DNA of 64,000 nucleotides from Subtercola sp. (lineage in GTDB: Bacteria > Actinomycetota > Actinomycetes > Actinomycetales > Microbacteriaceae): assembly GCA_025463765.1 (NCBI GenBank), contig JAODBC010000093.1, forward strand, positions 62,001 to 126,000, in the 5' to 3' direction. Positions 1-9,378 of this stretch are shown here, in pieces. The notes beneath the pieces were generated by a model. The model saw nothing but the letters and a program-made list of their open reading frames with translations, did not search any database and was not told the origin of the DNA. The position numbers and the translations under genes are program-made. Position 1 is the stretch's first letter. Every line of letters begins with the position of its first letter.

Positions 1-1
1 G

Positions 2-718
2 TTCGAGCTCGCCGAGAAGGCGACCTTCGAGTTTCCGACCCCAGAGATACGCAAGCAGATCGAAGGCGAGATCGAAGGCCTGATCTCGGGGCTCTACGAG
101 TACCGCCGCACCAACCCGGGCGACGATCTGGCCACGGCGATGGTCAACATGCGAGTGAACGGCGAACCGATTCCCGAAGAAGTTCTGGTGCCGATGGGCA
201 CGCTTGCCTTTATCGCCGGCCAAGAGACCACGTCGACCCAGCTCGGCTACATCATGTGGCACCTTGCACGTTTTCCTAAAGACCGTCGGCGCCTGATCGA
301 CGACCCGGCCCTGATTCCGGACGCCATCGAAGAGTTGATGCGCGTCTACAACACGGGTGGTCCGTCTGGTCGCACGGCACGGGCATCCGGTGACGTCGAC
401 GGCGTGCAGATCGAGGCGGGCGACCGCATCTTCATCGCTCGCGCCGGCGCCGACCGCGCGATGGCGGCTGACGTTCAGCTGGATCGCACGCCCAATCGGC
501 ACACCGCGTTCGGTCTCGGAATCCACCGTTGCATCGGGTCGCATATCGCGCGCATCGAAATGCGAATCGCGCTTGAGGTCTGGCTGAAACGTGTTCCGGA
601 GTTCTCGATTCCTGCGGGCTTCGTGCCGACGCATCGTTACGGCTCTTTCATGCAGCAACTGAATTCGCTGCCGCTCGAGATCCCTGGCCTCGGATCGCCG
701 CACCGGGCCGCTGCGTGA
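2..718 (+). CDS. Cytochrome P450, C-terminal part (5' end outside window)
   Basis: The reading frame is open from base 2, so the gene starts upstream and about 238 C-terminal residues are present. The I-helix motif AGQETTST, an ExxR-type EELMR and the heme loop FGLGIHRCIGSHIAR with the cysteine ligand are all visible. Bacterial class I P450s hydroxylate hydrophobic substrates in the cytoplasm with electrons from a ferredoxin. A matching ferredoxin gene follows 37 bp downstream, and a ferredoxin reductase lies at 40181. The substrate cannot be read from the sequence, but the surrounding genes point to an alicyclic compound. The ORF track begins at an internal ATG (140). Confidence 0.95.
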   Translation, partial: FELAEKATFEFPTPEIRKQIEGEIEGLISGLYEYRRTNPGDDLATAMVNMRVNGEPIPEEVLVPMGTLAFIAGQETTSTQLGYIMWHLARFPKDRRRLIDDPALIPDAIEELMRVYNTGGPSGRTARASGDVDGVQIEAGDRIFIARAGADRAMAADVQLDRTPNRHTAFGLGIHRCIGSHIARIEMRIALEVWLKRVPEFSIPAGFVPTHRYGSFMQQLNSLPLEIPGLGSPHRAAA

Positions 719-755
719 TGTCTGTTGTAACAGAATGCTCGAGAAAGAGAAGGTC

Positions 756-974
756 ATGAGTGAAACCCGTTTGAAATACGTCATCGACGACTCGATCTGC
801 TCTGGTCACGGTCGCTGCTATGTTCTCGCACCGCAGTCGTTCACGGCGGACGAGATCGGCTACGGCCAGGTGATCGAGAAGACCTATTCGCTCCAACAGC
901 GTCAAGAGATGGAGAACCTCGTCGTCTCATGCCCAGAAGGCGCTATCTCGATCGAGACGGTCGAGGTCGTCTGA
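756..974 (+). CDS. 3Fe-4S ferredoxin, P450 partner
   Basis: A small acidic protein of 72 residues. CSGHGRC and the later SCPEGAI give the three-cysteine pattern C-x5-C...C-P of single-cluster 3Fe-4S ferredoxins that serve P450s. I chose the ATG at 756, since AGAGAAGG lies 5-7 bases upstream; the ATG at 735 in the ORF track has no ribosome site. It follows the P450 closely and very probably reduces it. It ends one base before the next start, suggesting a P450-ferredoxin-CMD-GMC operon. Confidence 0.93.
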   Translation: MSETRLKYVIDDSICSGHGRCYVLAPQSFTADEIGYGQVIEKTYSLQQRQEMENLVVSCPEGAISIETVEVV

Positions 975-975
975 G

Positions 976-1731
976 GTGACCTATCTTCAGCGGCACATCC
1001 GCGCTGTCGATGAGCTTTACGAACTCGACCCCGAGTTCGTCGCTGCGAGCGAGGCCTTGTTCGGGCATCCGCATCGCCATTCTGTGCTCGCCCCCAAGGT
1101 GCGCTCGCTGGTGGTGCTGGCCATCGAGACGGTGATTCCGATCGGTGACGACACGCGCGTCGGACTCGCGGTGAGGCAGGCGGTCGACGACGGCGCGAGT
1201 GTAAATGAACTGCTGTGCGTTCTCGAGATCTCGTGCTCGATCGGCCTGCACACCATCAGCGTGGGGCTGCCCATTCTGCTCGAAGAGATGCAGAAGCTGG
1301 GCTTGGAGCTGCCGCCCGACGACGACGAACGCCGCCGGGAGCTACGCCGTTACATCGAGACCGAAGGGCCTCGGCCCCGGCCGCTCAACTCGATCTACGC
1401 GGCCATCCTTCAAATCGACCCCGAGTACTTCAAAGCTCGCATCGATTTCATCGACCTGCCGTGGACTCGAGCGGGCGTGCTCGACCACGAGGTAAAGCAC
1501 CTGCTTTCGATCGCGATCGATGCCGTCAGCCCGCAGCATTATGCCGACGGGCTTCGTAAGCACACCCACGACGCATTGGCGATCGGCGTGCAACCGGCAG
1601 CGATTCTCGAGGTACTCGAGTTGGCTTCGGTCACGGGCCTGCGCTCGTTCGATGCAACCGTGCCGATTCTCACCACCTTGTCTTCAGGGCAGCCCACTTC
1701 AGAAGGATCGAAACATGAACGTCTCAGCTGA
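976..1731 (+). CDS. Double-domain carboxymuconolactone decarboxylase-like (AhpD-fold) protein
   Basis: 251 residues with GTG start one base after the ferredoxin stop. Two similar all-alpha repeats are visible, around residues 35-105 (LAPKVRSLVVLAIE...) and 165-235 (HEVKHLLSIAIDA...), the layout of CMD-family proteins fused in tandem. Neither repeat has the CxxC of AhpD peroxidoredoxins, so peroxidase activity is unlikely. CMD-type proteins near P450/GMC genes often act in ring or lactone chemistry, but no specific reaction can be assigned. It overlaps the GMC gene by 17 bp, so translation is probably coupled. Confidence 0.75.
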   Translation: MTYLQRHIRAVDELYELDPEFVAASEALFGHPHRHSVLAPKVRSLVVLAIETVIPIGDDTRVGLAVRQAVDDGASVNELLCVLEISCSIGLHTISVGLPILLEEMQKLGLELPPDDDERRRELRRYIETEGPRPRPLNSIYAAILQIDPEYFKARIDFIDLPWTRAGVLDHEVKHLLSIAIDAVSPQHYADGLRKHTHDALAIGVQPAAILEVLELASVTGLRSFDATVPILTTLSSGQPTSEGSKHERLS

Positions 1732-3376
1732 CAAGTCATTCGACTACATCGTGGTGGGCGCGGGTGCGGCGGGTGCTGTTCTCGCGTCACGCCTGAGCGA
1801 CGACCCGTCGGTGTCGGTGCTGCTGCTCGAGGCCGGCGGATCCGACCGCAGTCTGCTGCACCTCGTGCCCAAGGGCTTCTACTTCACGTCGAGCAACCCC
1901 AAATACACAAAGAAGTTCACGACCGAGAAATGGGGAAGCGGGGCCCAAGAGACCTGGAGCCGCGGCCGCGTGCTCGGCGGGTCGACTACCGTCAACGGAA
2001 TGGTCTGGAACCGGGGCTGGGCCGCCGATTACGACGCATGGGAGAAGGCCGGCGACGCCGGCTGGAATTGGGATGCGTTTCGGGCGGCGTACCGTGGAAT
2101 CGAGAAACACCAGTTAGGCGGCACATCGTTCCGAGGCGCCAACGGCCCCGTCGGCGTGTCTGTCGCGTCACCTCGCGACCCGGCCTGTGACGCGCTGATT
2201 GCTTCGATGGCGGCCAACGGCATCGAGTATCAAGACGATATGAACGGCAGCGACGACGACCGGGTCTCATATGTTGCGTCGCAGGTTCAACGTGGTCTGC
2301 GGGTCAGCTCGACTCGGGCGTTTCTCAACACCAGTCGCAAACGTTCGAACCTCACCGTCGTCACGCACACCGAGGCGAGCCGCATCATCATCGAGAACGG
2401 CCGAGCCGTCGGCATCGAGGCTATCGTCAAGGGCTCGAGTACCGTTTTATACGGCGCGAGCCGTGAGGTACTGGTCTGTGGCGGCGCGTTCGATTCGCCG
2501 ATGCTGCTCGAACGCTCGGGGATCGGTAATCCTGAGGTGCTGGCTGCGGCGGGCGTTCCGGTCGTGGTCGCGAGCCCGAAAGTGGGCGAGAACCTACTCG
2601 AGCATCGCGGCATCGAGTTTCAGGTCACTCTGAAAGGCGTTAAAGGATTCAACGGCAAGCTGCAAAGCCCTCTGAAGCAGTTCTGGACGGGCTTCAAATA
2701 CCTTTTCACGCGAAACGGCGTGATGGCGCACGGCGGCTTCGCGGTCGGCGCGAACTACGAGTCCGACCCGGCTTCGGGCCGGCCCGACACCCAGGCGTTC
2801 TTCACGCCGATCTCGACATCGGCTGTGAACCCGATGTCGGGCCGGATTGTGGTCGACAGCGAGCCGGGCGCGAAGTACGTCACCTACCCGTTGCACCCCA
2901 CGAGCGCGGGCTCGATTCACATCACCGGCACGTCGTTGCACGACGCGCCGAAACTCGTGCCGAACTTTCTCGACACCGCACACGACCGCGAACTCCTGCT
3001 CAAAGTGATTCGCAAGGCGCGCACCATTCTCGCAACCGAGCCCTTCTCGAACTATGTCGTCGACGAGGTCATTCCCGGCCGAGAGATTCAGACCGACGAG
3101 CAGATACTCGACTTCGCACTGAACAAGGGCAAAGCCGGCTATCACACGCTCGGTACCTGCGCCATCGGCCCGAACGACGACGACGTGGTGGATGACCGGC
3201 TGCGCGTTCGCGGAGTCGACGGTCTGCGCGTGGTCGATGCCTCGGTCGTCCCGTTCCAGCCGTCTGGCAACAGTGCCGCGCCCGTGATGGCGGTTGCGTG
3301 GATCGCGGCAGACCTAATCAAGGCCGACCGTTACGCTGCCCAGAAGGCAGCCGCGTCCACAGCGACGACCGCTTAG
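1715..3376 (+). CDS. GMC-family FAD-dependent alcohol oxidoreductase
   Basis: About 553 residues from ATG 1715, where GAAGGATCGAAAC provides the ribosome site and the protein opens with MNVSADKSFDYIVVGAG. GAGAAGAVLASRL is the FAD-binding Rossmann motif, GSTTVNGMVWNRG the GMC signature region, and the C-terminal YHTLGTC and PSGNSAAPVMAVAW carry the catalytic His and Asn. The family oxidises primary or secondary alcohols. In this operon it would act on the alcohol made by the P450, giving the ketone needed by the Baeyer-Villiger enzymes. The ORF-track start at 1520 lies inside the upstream gene and is not used. Confidence 0.92.
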   Translation: MNVSADKSFDYIVVGAGAAGAVLASRLSDDPSVSVLLLEAGGSDRSLLHLVPKGFYFTSSNPKYTKKFTTEKWGSGAQETWSRGRVLGGSTTVNGMVWNRGWAADYDAWEKAGDAGWNWDAFRAAYRGIEKHQLGGTSFRGANGPVGVSVASPRDPACDALIASMAANGIEYQDDMNGSDDDRVSYVASQVQRGLRVSSTRAFLNTSRKRSNLTVVTHTEASRIIIENGRAVGIEAIVKGSSTVLYGASREVLVCGGAFDSPMLLERSGIGNPEVLAAAGVPVVVASPKVGENLLEHRGIEFQVTLKGVKGFNGKLQSPLKQFWTGFKYLFTRNGVMAHGGFAVGANYESDPASGRPDTQAFFTPISTSAVNPMSGRIVVDSEPGAKYVTYPLHPTSAGSIHITGTSLHDAPKLVPNFLDTAHDRELLLKVIRKARTILATEPFSNYVVDEVIPGREIQTDEQILDFALNKGKAGYHTLGTCAIGPNDDDVVDDRLRVRGVDGLRVVDASVVPFQPSGNSAAPVMAVAWIAADLIKADRYAAQKAAASTATTA

Positions 3377-3408
3377 CCAACAGCCACTTCGACCGGGCAA
3401 GCGATAGT

Positions 3409-4266
3409 TCACGATTCCTCGAGCGCGCGTTGAGCGGCGTCGTTCTCCTCGACGAGATGAATGAGCTGAGCGCGCGCCGAGGCCTCTGCTGCGCGACGCA
3501 GCGCGGGGTCGAGACCGGCGTTGAAGTGATCGACGATGAGGGCGACGGTTTCGTCATCGGTCGAGAGGGGTACGCCGAGCCCGTCGAGAAAGGCGACCAT
3601 CTGCGTGAGACGCTCGCGCCGGCGAAGCGACTGACGCTCGCAGGTCGCGGCGAGGTCAGGAATGAGTGATCCGTGACCGGGAAGCCCGACCATTCCGCCT
3701 AGTCTTTCGAGCTTTTTGAGAGAACGCAGAAAATCGCCGATCGTTCCACCGCCGTGCGGAGAGATCGCTGTCGATCCGCGGCCCAGAACGGTGTCGCCGG
3801 TGAGCACGACACCGAATTCACCGCCACCCGGCACGACGACGCGGTCGTCGGGCAGCTGAAAGCAGACGGAATCACCGGTGTGTCCGGGCGTGTCAAGGGA
3901 GAGGATCCGGATGCCCGCAGCCCTGATGACCTCACCGTCGCCCAATGGGTCGGCATCTCGGCAGAATTCGCCGGCCTTGGCGCGCACCGGCGCACCAGTG
4001 CGGTCGGCGAGCTCGTTCATCGCCTCGACATGATCGGAGTGCCGATGAGTGATCAGGATGAGTTCGACACGGCCCGCACTGCAGAGGCGATCAAGATGGG
4101 CGCTGTCGGAGGGCCCGGGGTCGACGACCACGACCGATCGCGAACCCGGCGCTTGCAGCAGAAACGAATTCGTTCCCTCGAGCCGGGCAGGGCTCGGATT
4201 GGGGGCGAGAACACGGCGGGCGGTGCCGCTGAAGTTCACAATGGTCTCGGCCACCGGCCGAGTCAC
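3409..4266 (-). CDS. Metallo-beta-lactamase-fold hydrolase
   Basis: 285 residues. THRHSDHVEAMNE contains the zinc motif HxHxDH; DTPGHTGDS, VVLTGDTVLG and GLPGHGSL supply the remaining metal and phosphate-side loops, the order seen in glyoxalase II/LACTB2-like hydrolases. The start is GTG 4266, overlapping the cytochrome stop as GTGA, which implies translational coupling. The long ORF-track protein from 4968 is frame read-through of the cytochrome gene. It is the last gene of the small protein-etfB-etfA-cytochrome operon. Substrate unknown: a thioester or lactone is a guess from family and context. Confidence 0.85.
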   Translation of the reverse strand: MTRPVAETIVNFSGTARRVLAPNPSPARLEGTNSFLLQAPGSRSVVVVDPGPSDSAHLDRLCSAGRVELILITHRHSDHVEAMNELADRTGAPVRAKAGEFCRDADPLGDGEVIRAAGIRILSLDTPGHTGDSVCFQLPDDRVVVPGGGEFGVVLTGDTVLGRGSTAISPHGGGTIGDFLRSLKKLERLGGMVGLPGHGSLIPDLAATCERQSLRRRERLTQMVAFLDGLGVPLSTDDETVALIVDHFNAGLDPALRRAAEASARAQLIHLVEENDAAQRALEES

Positions 4267-5529
4267 CGGCTGCTCACCCGGCCGAAGCGCGAAGCGATGG
4301 GCGCGAGAACGAGGGGTCGAGCTGCGATCCAGGCAGCCCCCATGACGATTAGAGACACGACGAAGATCGCGAATCCGAACCAGTTGATCTCGTCTTGGCC
4401 GCCGTACATGTGATTCAGGTTGCGGAGCGCTCCCGTGGCGAAAACCAGGGTCACGTGCGCCACGATGAAGAACACGAAGTAGAGCATCACCGGAAAATGG
4501 ATGGTGCGGGCGATCTCCACCGGGTACCACCTGCTGAGTCGCTTCCAACTGGGCTGCCAGAGACCCGACATGCGCACGCCTGTTGCTATCGCGAGCGGGG
4601 CGGCGATGAAGACCGTCACGAAGTACGACAGCTGCTGCAGGCTGTTGTAGTTGACCCAGCCGTCTTCCGTGGGCCATTCGAGAGTCAGATATTTCAGCAA
4701 CGCCGAGATCGCGTTCGGAAAAACCGACCAGCTGCTCGGCACCAGCCGCACCCATTGACCGGTAACGAACAGCAGCACGATGAAGATGGCGCCGTTCAGC
4801 ACCCAGAGCAGGTCGAGCGCTTGATGAAACCAGAGAGTGAGGCTGATCTTCTTTTCGGTCTTGCGCCACTTGGCGGTCCAGAACGCGCTCGGACGCTTCT
4901 GCGTACGCACCTGCCACCCCGAACGGATGATCAGCACCATCAAGAACGCGCTGAAGAAGTGCTGCCACTCGACCCAGGCCGGAAATCCGACTGGAGCGAA
5001 ATCGGGCAACGCGTACTCACCCGGATAGATGATGAGAAAATCGTGCACGCCGGTGAATGTTGTGAGACCTCGGGCGGCCAGAATCACGCCGAGCACGATG
5101 GCGGCGGCAGCGATGATGCCGAGCACTATGCGGGTGGCGAGCCGACGGGGCAGAGGGAGGGCGAACGTCGGCGAGATGGAGTTCGCGGCGACAGCGGCGG
5201 CGGCGCTCGCGGGAGTGGTCATGCCGACGGGGCGGGGGGCGACTGCGGTAGTGGGGGCGGAGGACTCGGACTCGACTGCCCGGGCTTCGGGAGCCGAGTC
5301 GCCGGCGATAAGTGGCTCAGCCGTGACCGCGGGAGGTGACGTCGGGGCTGCGGGAGGTGACGTCGGGGCTGCAGGCTGGCCCGGCTGTGGAAGGCCAGCG
5401 CGACGAGGCAGACCCGATCGGGGCGTGCCCGGCGCGGGTCGCGCGGGAGTCGCAGGCGCGGGCTCGCCGCCAGGGGTGCGCGGAAGGCCCCGCCTCGGCG
5501 CGCCTGGGCCGTTCGCACCGGCTGCAGCC
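4263..5529 (-). CDS. Membrane b-type cytochrome with Pro/Ala-rich N-terminus
   Basis: About 420 residues. The first 130 are Pro/Ala/Gly-rich and include a twofold repeat of AAPTSPP. Then come hydrophobic segments with histidines placed as in cytochrome b561/hydrogenase-type subunits: VEWQHFF, LWFHQAL, RTIHFPV and IVAHVTL, enough for two hemes. It starts at a GTG overlapping the etfA stop (TAGTG) and overlaps the MBL gene, so it is tightly coupled to ETF. No Fe-S or flavin domain is present. I infer that it carries electrons from ETF, or from something ETF serves, to the quinone pool; another dehydrogenase partner is possible. The ORF track counts the last base of the start codon as 5531. Confidence 0.8.
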
Positions 5530-5530
5530 A

Positions 5531-6517
5531 CTATTTCTTCTTCGTTTCGAGGGCTTCGATGAGTTGCGGCACGACGGTGAAGACGTCTCCGACAATACCG
5601 AAATCCGCGATGTCGAAGATCGGAGCATCCGCGTCTTTGTTAATGGCAACGATCGTTTTAGCAGTCTGCATACCGGCACGATGCTGGATGGCGCCCGAGA
5701 TACCGAGCGCGACGTACAGTTGCGGGGCGACCGAAACACCGGTTTGACCGACCTGGAAGCTCTGCGGTACGTAGCCGGCATCAACGGCCGCCCGCGAAGC
5801 GCCGACTGCGGCACCAAGAGCGTCAGCGAGCTCGCCGACGAGGGCGAACTTCTCTTCTGAGCCCAACCCACGGCCGCCGGAGACCACCTTGGCGGCACCG
5901 CGCAGCTCGGGTCTGCTCGACACGTCAGTCACCGGTTCGAAGGAGACGATCGCGGCTGAGCGACCCGAAGATTCGGCGACGCTCAGCGTCTCCGGTATCG
6001 CCTGCGTCGCCTCCGCGCGAGCGTCGATCGACCCTTGACGAATGGTGACGATCGGAGCACCGAAGGTGACGGCCGACTCGACGTTGTACGACCCGCCGTA
6101 GACCGAGTGACGCACGACGACGCCCTCGGCGTCTCGAGACACACCGACAGCATCCACTGCGATGGCCGAACGGCGGCGAGCGGCAAACCGCCCAGCGGCT
6201 TCCCGACCGTCAACAGAGTTCGAAATGAGAACCGCGGCCGGATCGAGTAGCTCGGCCGCGCTCATCAGCGCGTCAACGACCGGAGTCGAGGGTGCGGTCA
6301 GAACACGAGCGTCTTCTGCCACAAGCACTCGGGCGGCGCCCGCCGTTGCGGCAGCAGCGCCGGCCGCGGCGCCAGAGCCGGGCGCCACGACCACGAGCGC
6401 AACCGGTGTACCGATACCGGCGGCGGCTCCGAGCAGTGCCGCAGCACTTTTCGTGAGTTCGCCGGAGGGTGTCGTCTCGGCCAGAACGAGAATCGGGTCA
6501 GTGAATGTTTCTGTCAT
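5531..6517 (-). CDS. etfA: Electron transfer flavoprotein alpha subunit
   Basis: 328 residues from ATG 6517, preceded by GAGGAGCGCATC; the longer ORF-track start lies inside etfB. The C-terminal FAD domain is clear ([51 protein letters not shown]). The N-terminal half is the variable ETF domain. With EtfB it accepts electrons from acyl-CoA dehydrogenases, here most likely the pair at 33601-35995. It lies 10 bp after etfB and directly before a membrane cytochrome. The order etfB-etfA is the usual one. Confidence 0.95.
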   Translation of the reverse strand: MTETFTDPILVLAETTPSGELTKSAAALLGAAAGIGTPVALVVVAPGSGAAAGAAAATAGAARVLVAEDARVLTAPSTPVVDALMSAAELLDPAAVLISNSVDGREAAGRFAARRRSAIAVDAVGVSRDAEGVVVRHSVYGGSYNVESAVTFGAPIVTIRQGSIDARAEATQAIPETLSVAESSGRSAAIVSFEPVTDVSSRPELRGAAKVVSGGRGLGSEEKFALVGELADALGAAVGASRAAVDAGYVPQSFQVGQTGVSVAPQLYVALGISGAIQHRAGMQTAKTIVAINKDADAPIFDIADFGIVGDVFTVVPQLIEALETKKK

Positions 6518-6527
6518 GATGCGCTCC

Positions 6528-7304
6528 TCACGCGAGCCGGTTCGAGACGAGGAAGTCGGCGAGCTGGTCCGCTGCGTCTCCTTCATCGACGATCTTGGTT
6601 CCGGCCGCCCTCGCTTCTTTCTCGGCGACGCTGATCATGATCGATCGCGAGACGGCCTGATCTTCCGGGTCTATGCCGAGGTCGTCGACGGAAAGCCGTT
6701 CGACCGGCTTCTTCTTTGCCGCCATGATGCCCTTGAAATTAGGAAAGCGCGCGGCCGGCATGCGCTCAGTGATTGAAATGACCGCCGGCAACTCCGCTGT
6801 CACGGTCATGCTGCCGGCGTCTGCCTCGCGCACACCCGTGACGGCAGCGTCGCTGATCTGCACCGAACTGAGCGCGCCGAGAATCGGCACGTCGAGCAGT
6901 TCGGCGATCATTCCGGGCAGAACGCCCCCTGAGCCATCTGTCGAGAGGTTTCCCGCGACGACGAGATCGAAGCCGCTGCGCCGAATGGCCGCAGCGAGCA
7001 CTTCGGTCGTGAGCCAGAGGTCAGCTCCGGCGAGCCGCTCGTCAGCGATCTGCACGACGCTCGCGGCGCCCATGGCCAACCCCTTGCGAAGAGTGGGCTC
7101 GGCGCTGGCCGGCGCCATCGACATCAGCACGATCGACGTATCGGGGTGAGTATCGGCGTAGCTCAGCGCCACTTCGAGCGATCGTTCGCCGATCTCGTCA
7201 AGCACGGCTTCGCTCGCCGAACGATCAGCGACCCCTGTTTCCAAGTCGAGCTTGCGGTCGCCATATGTGTCAGGCACCTCTTTAGCCAGAACGACGATCT
7301 TCAT
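6528..7304 (-). CDS. etfB: Electron transfer flavoprotein beta subunit
   Basis: 258 residues starting [18 protein letters not shown], with the AMP/nucleotide-binding core typical of EtfB ([54 protein letters not shown]). Length matches the family. GAGGAGAACC lies upstream of the ATG. It follows a small YLAWRE protein gene by 67 bp and is probably transcribed from that gene's promoter (7772-7815), which would link ETF production to the island's regulatory set. Confidence 0.95.
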   Translation of the reverse strand: MKIVVLAKEVPDTYGDRKLDLETGVADRSASEAVLDEIGERSLEVALSYADTHPDTSIVLMSMAPASAEPTLRKGLAMGAASVVQIADERLAGADLWLTTEVLAAAIRRSGFDLVVAGNLSTDGSGGVLPGMIAELLDVPILGALSSVQISDAAVTGVREADAGSMTVTAELPAVISITERMPAARFPNFKGIMAAKKKPVERLSVDDLGIDPEDQAVSRSIMISVAEKEARAAGTKIVDEGDAADQLADFLVSNRLA

Positions 7305-7371
7305 CGGTGGTTCTCCTCGTTATCTCGTGACGATCGCGGCCGCAATCGTTCTCGTCGCGGTAATCCGCGCC

Positions 7372-7683
7372 TCAGGCTTGTCGCGGTTCGGCCGCATTCC
7401 AGGCGACGTCGAGGTCACCCTCGAGATCGTGGCGAATCGAGAGTGCGAGACGCAGAAGTTGCCGCGCGCTCAGCTGTTCACCGGGAAACGTCTCATCGTC
7501 AGAACTTGCCACCAGACCGAGCTCGGTGAGGGCACCTCCGACGAGGCGCGCGATGCCCAGCGCAGCCGCCCAGACGACCTCACGCCAGGCCAGGTAGCTC
7601 GTTGCGTCATCGAGAGTCGGGCTCTCCGGAATGACCGCGACGAGGCGATCTGCCAATGCGTTCACTCGCTCGCTCAACTCCAT
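7372..7683 (-). CDS. YLAWRE small protein A (uncharacterised)
   Basis: 103 residues from ATG 7683, preceded by AAGAGGG; the ORF-track extension upstream has no support. No known domain recognised. It is a clear paralogue of the protein at 36775: both have an amphipathic N-terminal helix (ALADRL / ALARRA), the block YLAWREVVW / YLAWRELVW, an acidic stretch DDETFP / DDDTMP and a C-terminal SIRH / SIRA. Predominantly helical, no membrane segment. It leads the etfB-etfA-cytochrome-MBL operon, and its promoter is nearly identical to that of its paralogue. A structural or regulatory accessory role is possible; no function is assigned. Confidence 0.8.
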   Translation of the reverse strand: MELSERVNALADRLVAVIPESPTLDDATSYLAWREVVWAAALGIARLVGGALTELGLVASSDDETFPGEQLSARQLLRLALSIRHDLEGDLDVAWNAAEPRQA

Positions 7684-7771
7684 CGCTGAACCCTCTTTTC
7701 CGTACGGCCTCGTACTTGAATGGCCCGTCTCCGCAAAGCTGCAGACGCGTACCAACCAATCTCCTGACGAA

Positions 7772-7815
7772 ACTCTAAGCAGCCCGAACAATGTTGTCAA
7801 GTGATGCTATTGACA
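7772..7815 (-). promoter_or_regulatory. Promoter with inverted-repeat operator upstream of small protein A
   Basis: Read on the minus strand: -35 TTGACA, 17-bp spacer, -10 TAGAGT. The -35 forms the right arm of a perfect 6-bp inverted repeat TGTCAA-N9-TTGACA (7795-7815). The same structure, in the same orientation and at a similar distance, precedes the paralogous small protein at 36775. Predicted 5' leader is about 80 nt. Confidence 0.75.
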
Positions 7816-7822
7816 CACTCCA

Positions 7823-9235
7823 TCAGCGGAGCGATACCACAGTCGTCTTCAGCTGCGTGTAGTGCAGCAACGACTCGAACCCCTTTTCGCGCCCGAGTCC
7901 GCTCGACTTGAAGCCGCCGAACGGCGTCTCGATGCCCGTTCTGCCCCCGTTCACTGTCACCTGGCCCGAGTCGACGCGCGAGGCGACCCGCAGCGCTCGT
8001 GCACCATCGTTCGTCCACACGCTGGCGACCAGACCGAAGTCGGAATCGTTGGCCAATCGAATCGCGTCTTCTTCGTCGTCGAAGGCGGTGACGGCCAAAA
8101 CCGGCCCGAAGATCTCTTCCCGAAAGATCCGCATGCCCGGCGTGACGTCGGCGTAGACGGTGGGCTCGACGTACCGACCGGCAGAGAGCGGTCCGGAAAC
8201 AGGATGACCGCCCGTGACCAGCCGGGCGCCCTCCCGCGAGGCGATCGCGAAATACTCGATCACCTTCTCGAACTGACCCTCTGTGGTCATCGGGGCAAGC
8301 CGTTCGCCCGGCACCTGCAGCGCCATCGCATGACCGATTCTTTCGACGAACGCGTCGTAGATACGCGACTGAACGAGAAGCCTCGAGAGGGCCGCGCACT
8401 GCTGCCCCGCACCCACTGTGATGGTCAGCGCACTCTGCAACGCACGGTCGAGGTCGGCGTCGTCGAAGACGATGTTCGCCGACTTGCCACCGAGTTCCAG
8501 AATCGCGGGCACCAGTCGCTCGGCCGCCACTTTCGCGATGTGCCGACCGGTCTCAACCGAACCGGTGAATGCGATCAGCCGAACATCCGGATGCTCGATC
8601 AACACCGCACCGGCCTCGGGCCCGGTACCGAGTACGACGTTGAGAACCCCGGGCGGAAAACCGATTTCGCTGGCGAGCTGAGCCAGCATGACCGTCGAGC
8701 TCGAGGTGAACTCCGACGGCTTGACGACGACCGTATTACCCGCGGCAAGCGCCGCCCCGAGGCCCCTCGACGCCTGAGTCAACGGCCCATTCCACGGAGT
8801 GATCATCGCGACGACACCGTACGGATCGCGGGTGGTGAATGCGCGGTCCTCTGCTCCGAGCGAGATGGTCTCGCCGAACAAGGCCCGCACGACGCCGCCG
8901 TAGTACTCGAAGTAGTCGGCAGATGTCTGCACGCCGCCGCGCATTTCGCCGGCGAGTTTGCCGGTTTCAGAAACCTCGACGTCGACGAACTCGTCGGAAC
9001 GCCTCCTCAACTCGCGCGCGAGTTCACCACACAATCGGCCTCGAACGACCGGCGCGAGGTCGCGCCACGTCGGAAAGGCACTGCGCGCCGACGCGACGGC
9101 CTGATGGGTCATCTCAACCGAACCGCGCGGCACCTCGGCGACCGGCCGACGGTCGAGCGGACCGGTCACGACGGAACGCAATTCGGTAGCTGAAGCGATC
9201 GACGCTCCGTCGATCCAATGCTTGAGGATCCGCAT
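7823..9235 (-). CDS. Aldehyde dehydrogenase (NAD(P)-dependent)
   Basis: 470 residues, the family's usual length. FTGSVETG is the nucleotide-binding turn, ELGGKSANIVFDD carries the general-base Glu, GAGQQCAALSR the catalytic Cys, and EEIFGPVLAV the C-terminal motif. ATG 9235 is preferred over GTG 9238 because AAGGAG lies about 7 bp upstream. It oxidises an aldehyde intermediate to the acid ahead of CoA activation; substrate unknown. It is divergent from the winged-helix gene at 9379, and the shared intergenic region contains one of the 17-bp palindromes. Confidence 0.93.
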   Translation of the reverse strand: MRILKHWIDGASIASATELRSVVTGPLDRRPVAEVPRGSVEMTHQAVASARSAFPTWRDLAPVVRGRLCGELARELRRRSDEFVDVEVSETGKLAGEMRGGVQTSADYFEYYGGVVRALFGETISLGAEDRAFTTRDPYGVVAMITPWNGPLTQASRGLGAALAAGNTVVVKPSEFTSSSTVMLAQLASEIGFPPGVLNVVLGTGPEAGAVLIEHPDVRLIAFTGSVETGRHIAKVAAERLVPAILELGGKSANIVFDDADLDRALQSALTITVGAGQQCAALSRLLVQSRIYDAFVERIGHAMALQVPGERLAPMTTEGQFEKVIEYFAIASREGARLVTGGHPVSGPLSAGRYVEPTVYADVTPGMRIFREEIFGPVLAVTAFDDEEDAIRLANDSDFGLVASVWTNDGARALRVASRVDSGQVTVNGGRTGIETPFGGFKSSGLGREKGFESLLHYTQLKTTVVSLR

Positions 9236-9272
9236 CACCGTGCTCCTTAGCTTGACAACCAGTTCAAAACAA

Positions 9273-9308
9273 TTTCAACAACATTACAGATCGTATCGGC
9301 GCTGTAAA
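9273..9308 (-). promoter_or_regulatory. ALDH promoter with 17-bp operator-like site A
   Basis: On the minus strand TTTACA and TAATGT, 16 bp apart, form a plausible -35/-10 for the aldehyde dehydrogenase gene. The -10 overlaps a 17-bp site (9273-9289, plus strand TTTCAACAACATTACAG) that aligns with the recurring TTRCAA-N5-TTGYAA-type element of this window. Confidence 0.5.
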
Positions 9309-9378
9309 CAGGCCCGGTAGTATGATGGAGATAAGTTCGAGACGATAAGAGCATGAGTAAAGCAAAAGAGGTGTACCG

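Noticed and set aside
3409-4968. 519-residue ORF in the track on the minus strand
   Set aside because: Only the part from GTG 4266 is real (MBL hydrolase). The upstream part is another frame of the cytochrome gene.
5330-5371. Two tandem 21-bp copies resembling a short repeat array
   Set aside because: They lie inside the coding region and encode the repeated AAPTSPP linker. They are not a CRISPR or regulatory array.
7797-8399. 200-residue minus-strand ORF
   Set aside because: Shadow frame of the aldehyde dehydrogenase gene; Arg-rich, no motif.
7862-9193. 443-residue plus-strand ORF opposite the aldehyde dehydrogenase
   Set aside because: Long only because GC-rich antisense frames stay open; composition is Arg/His-rich with no domain.
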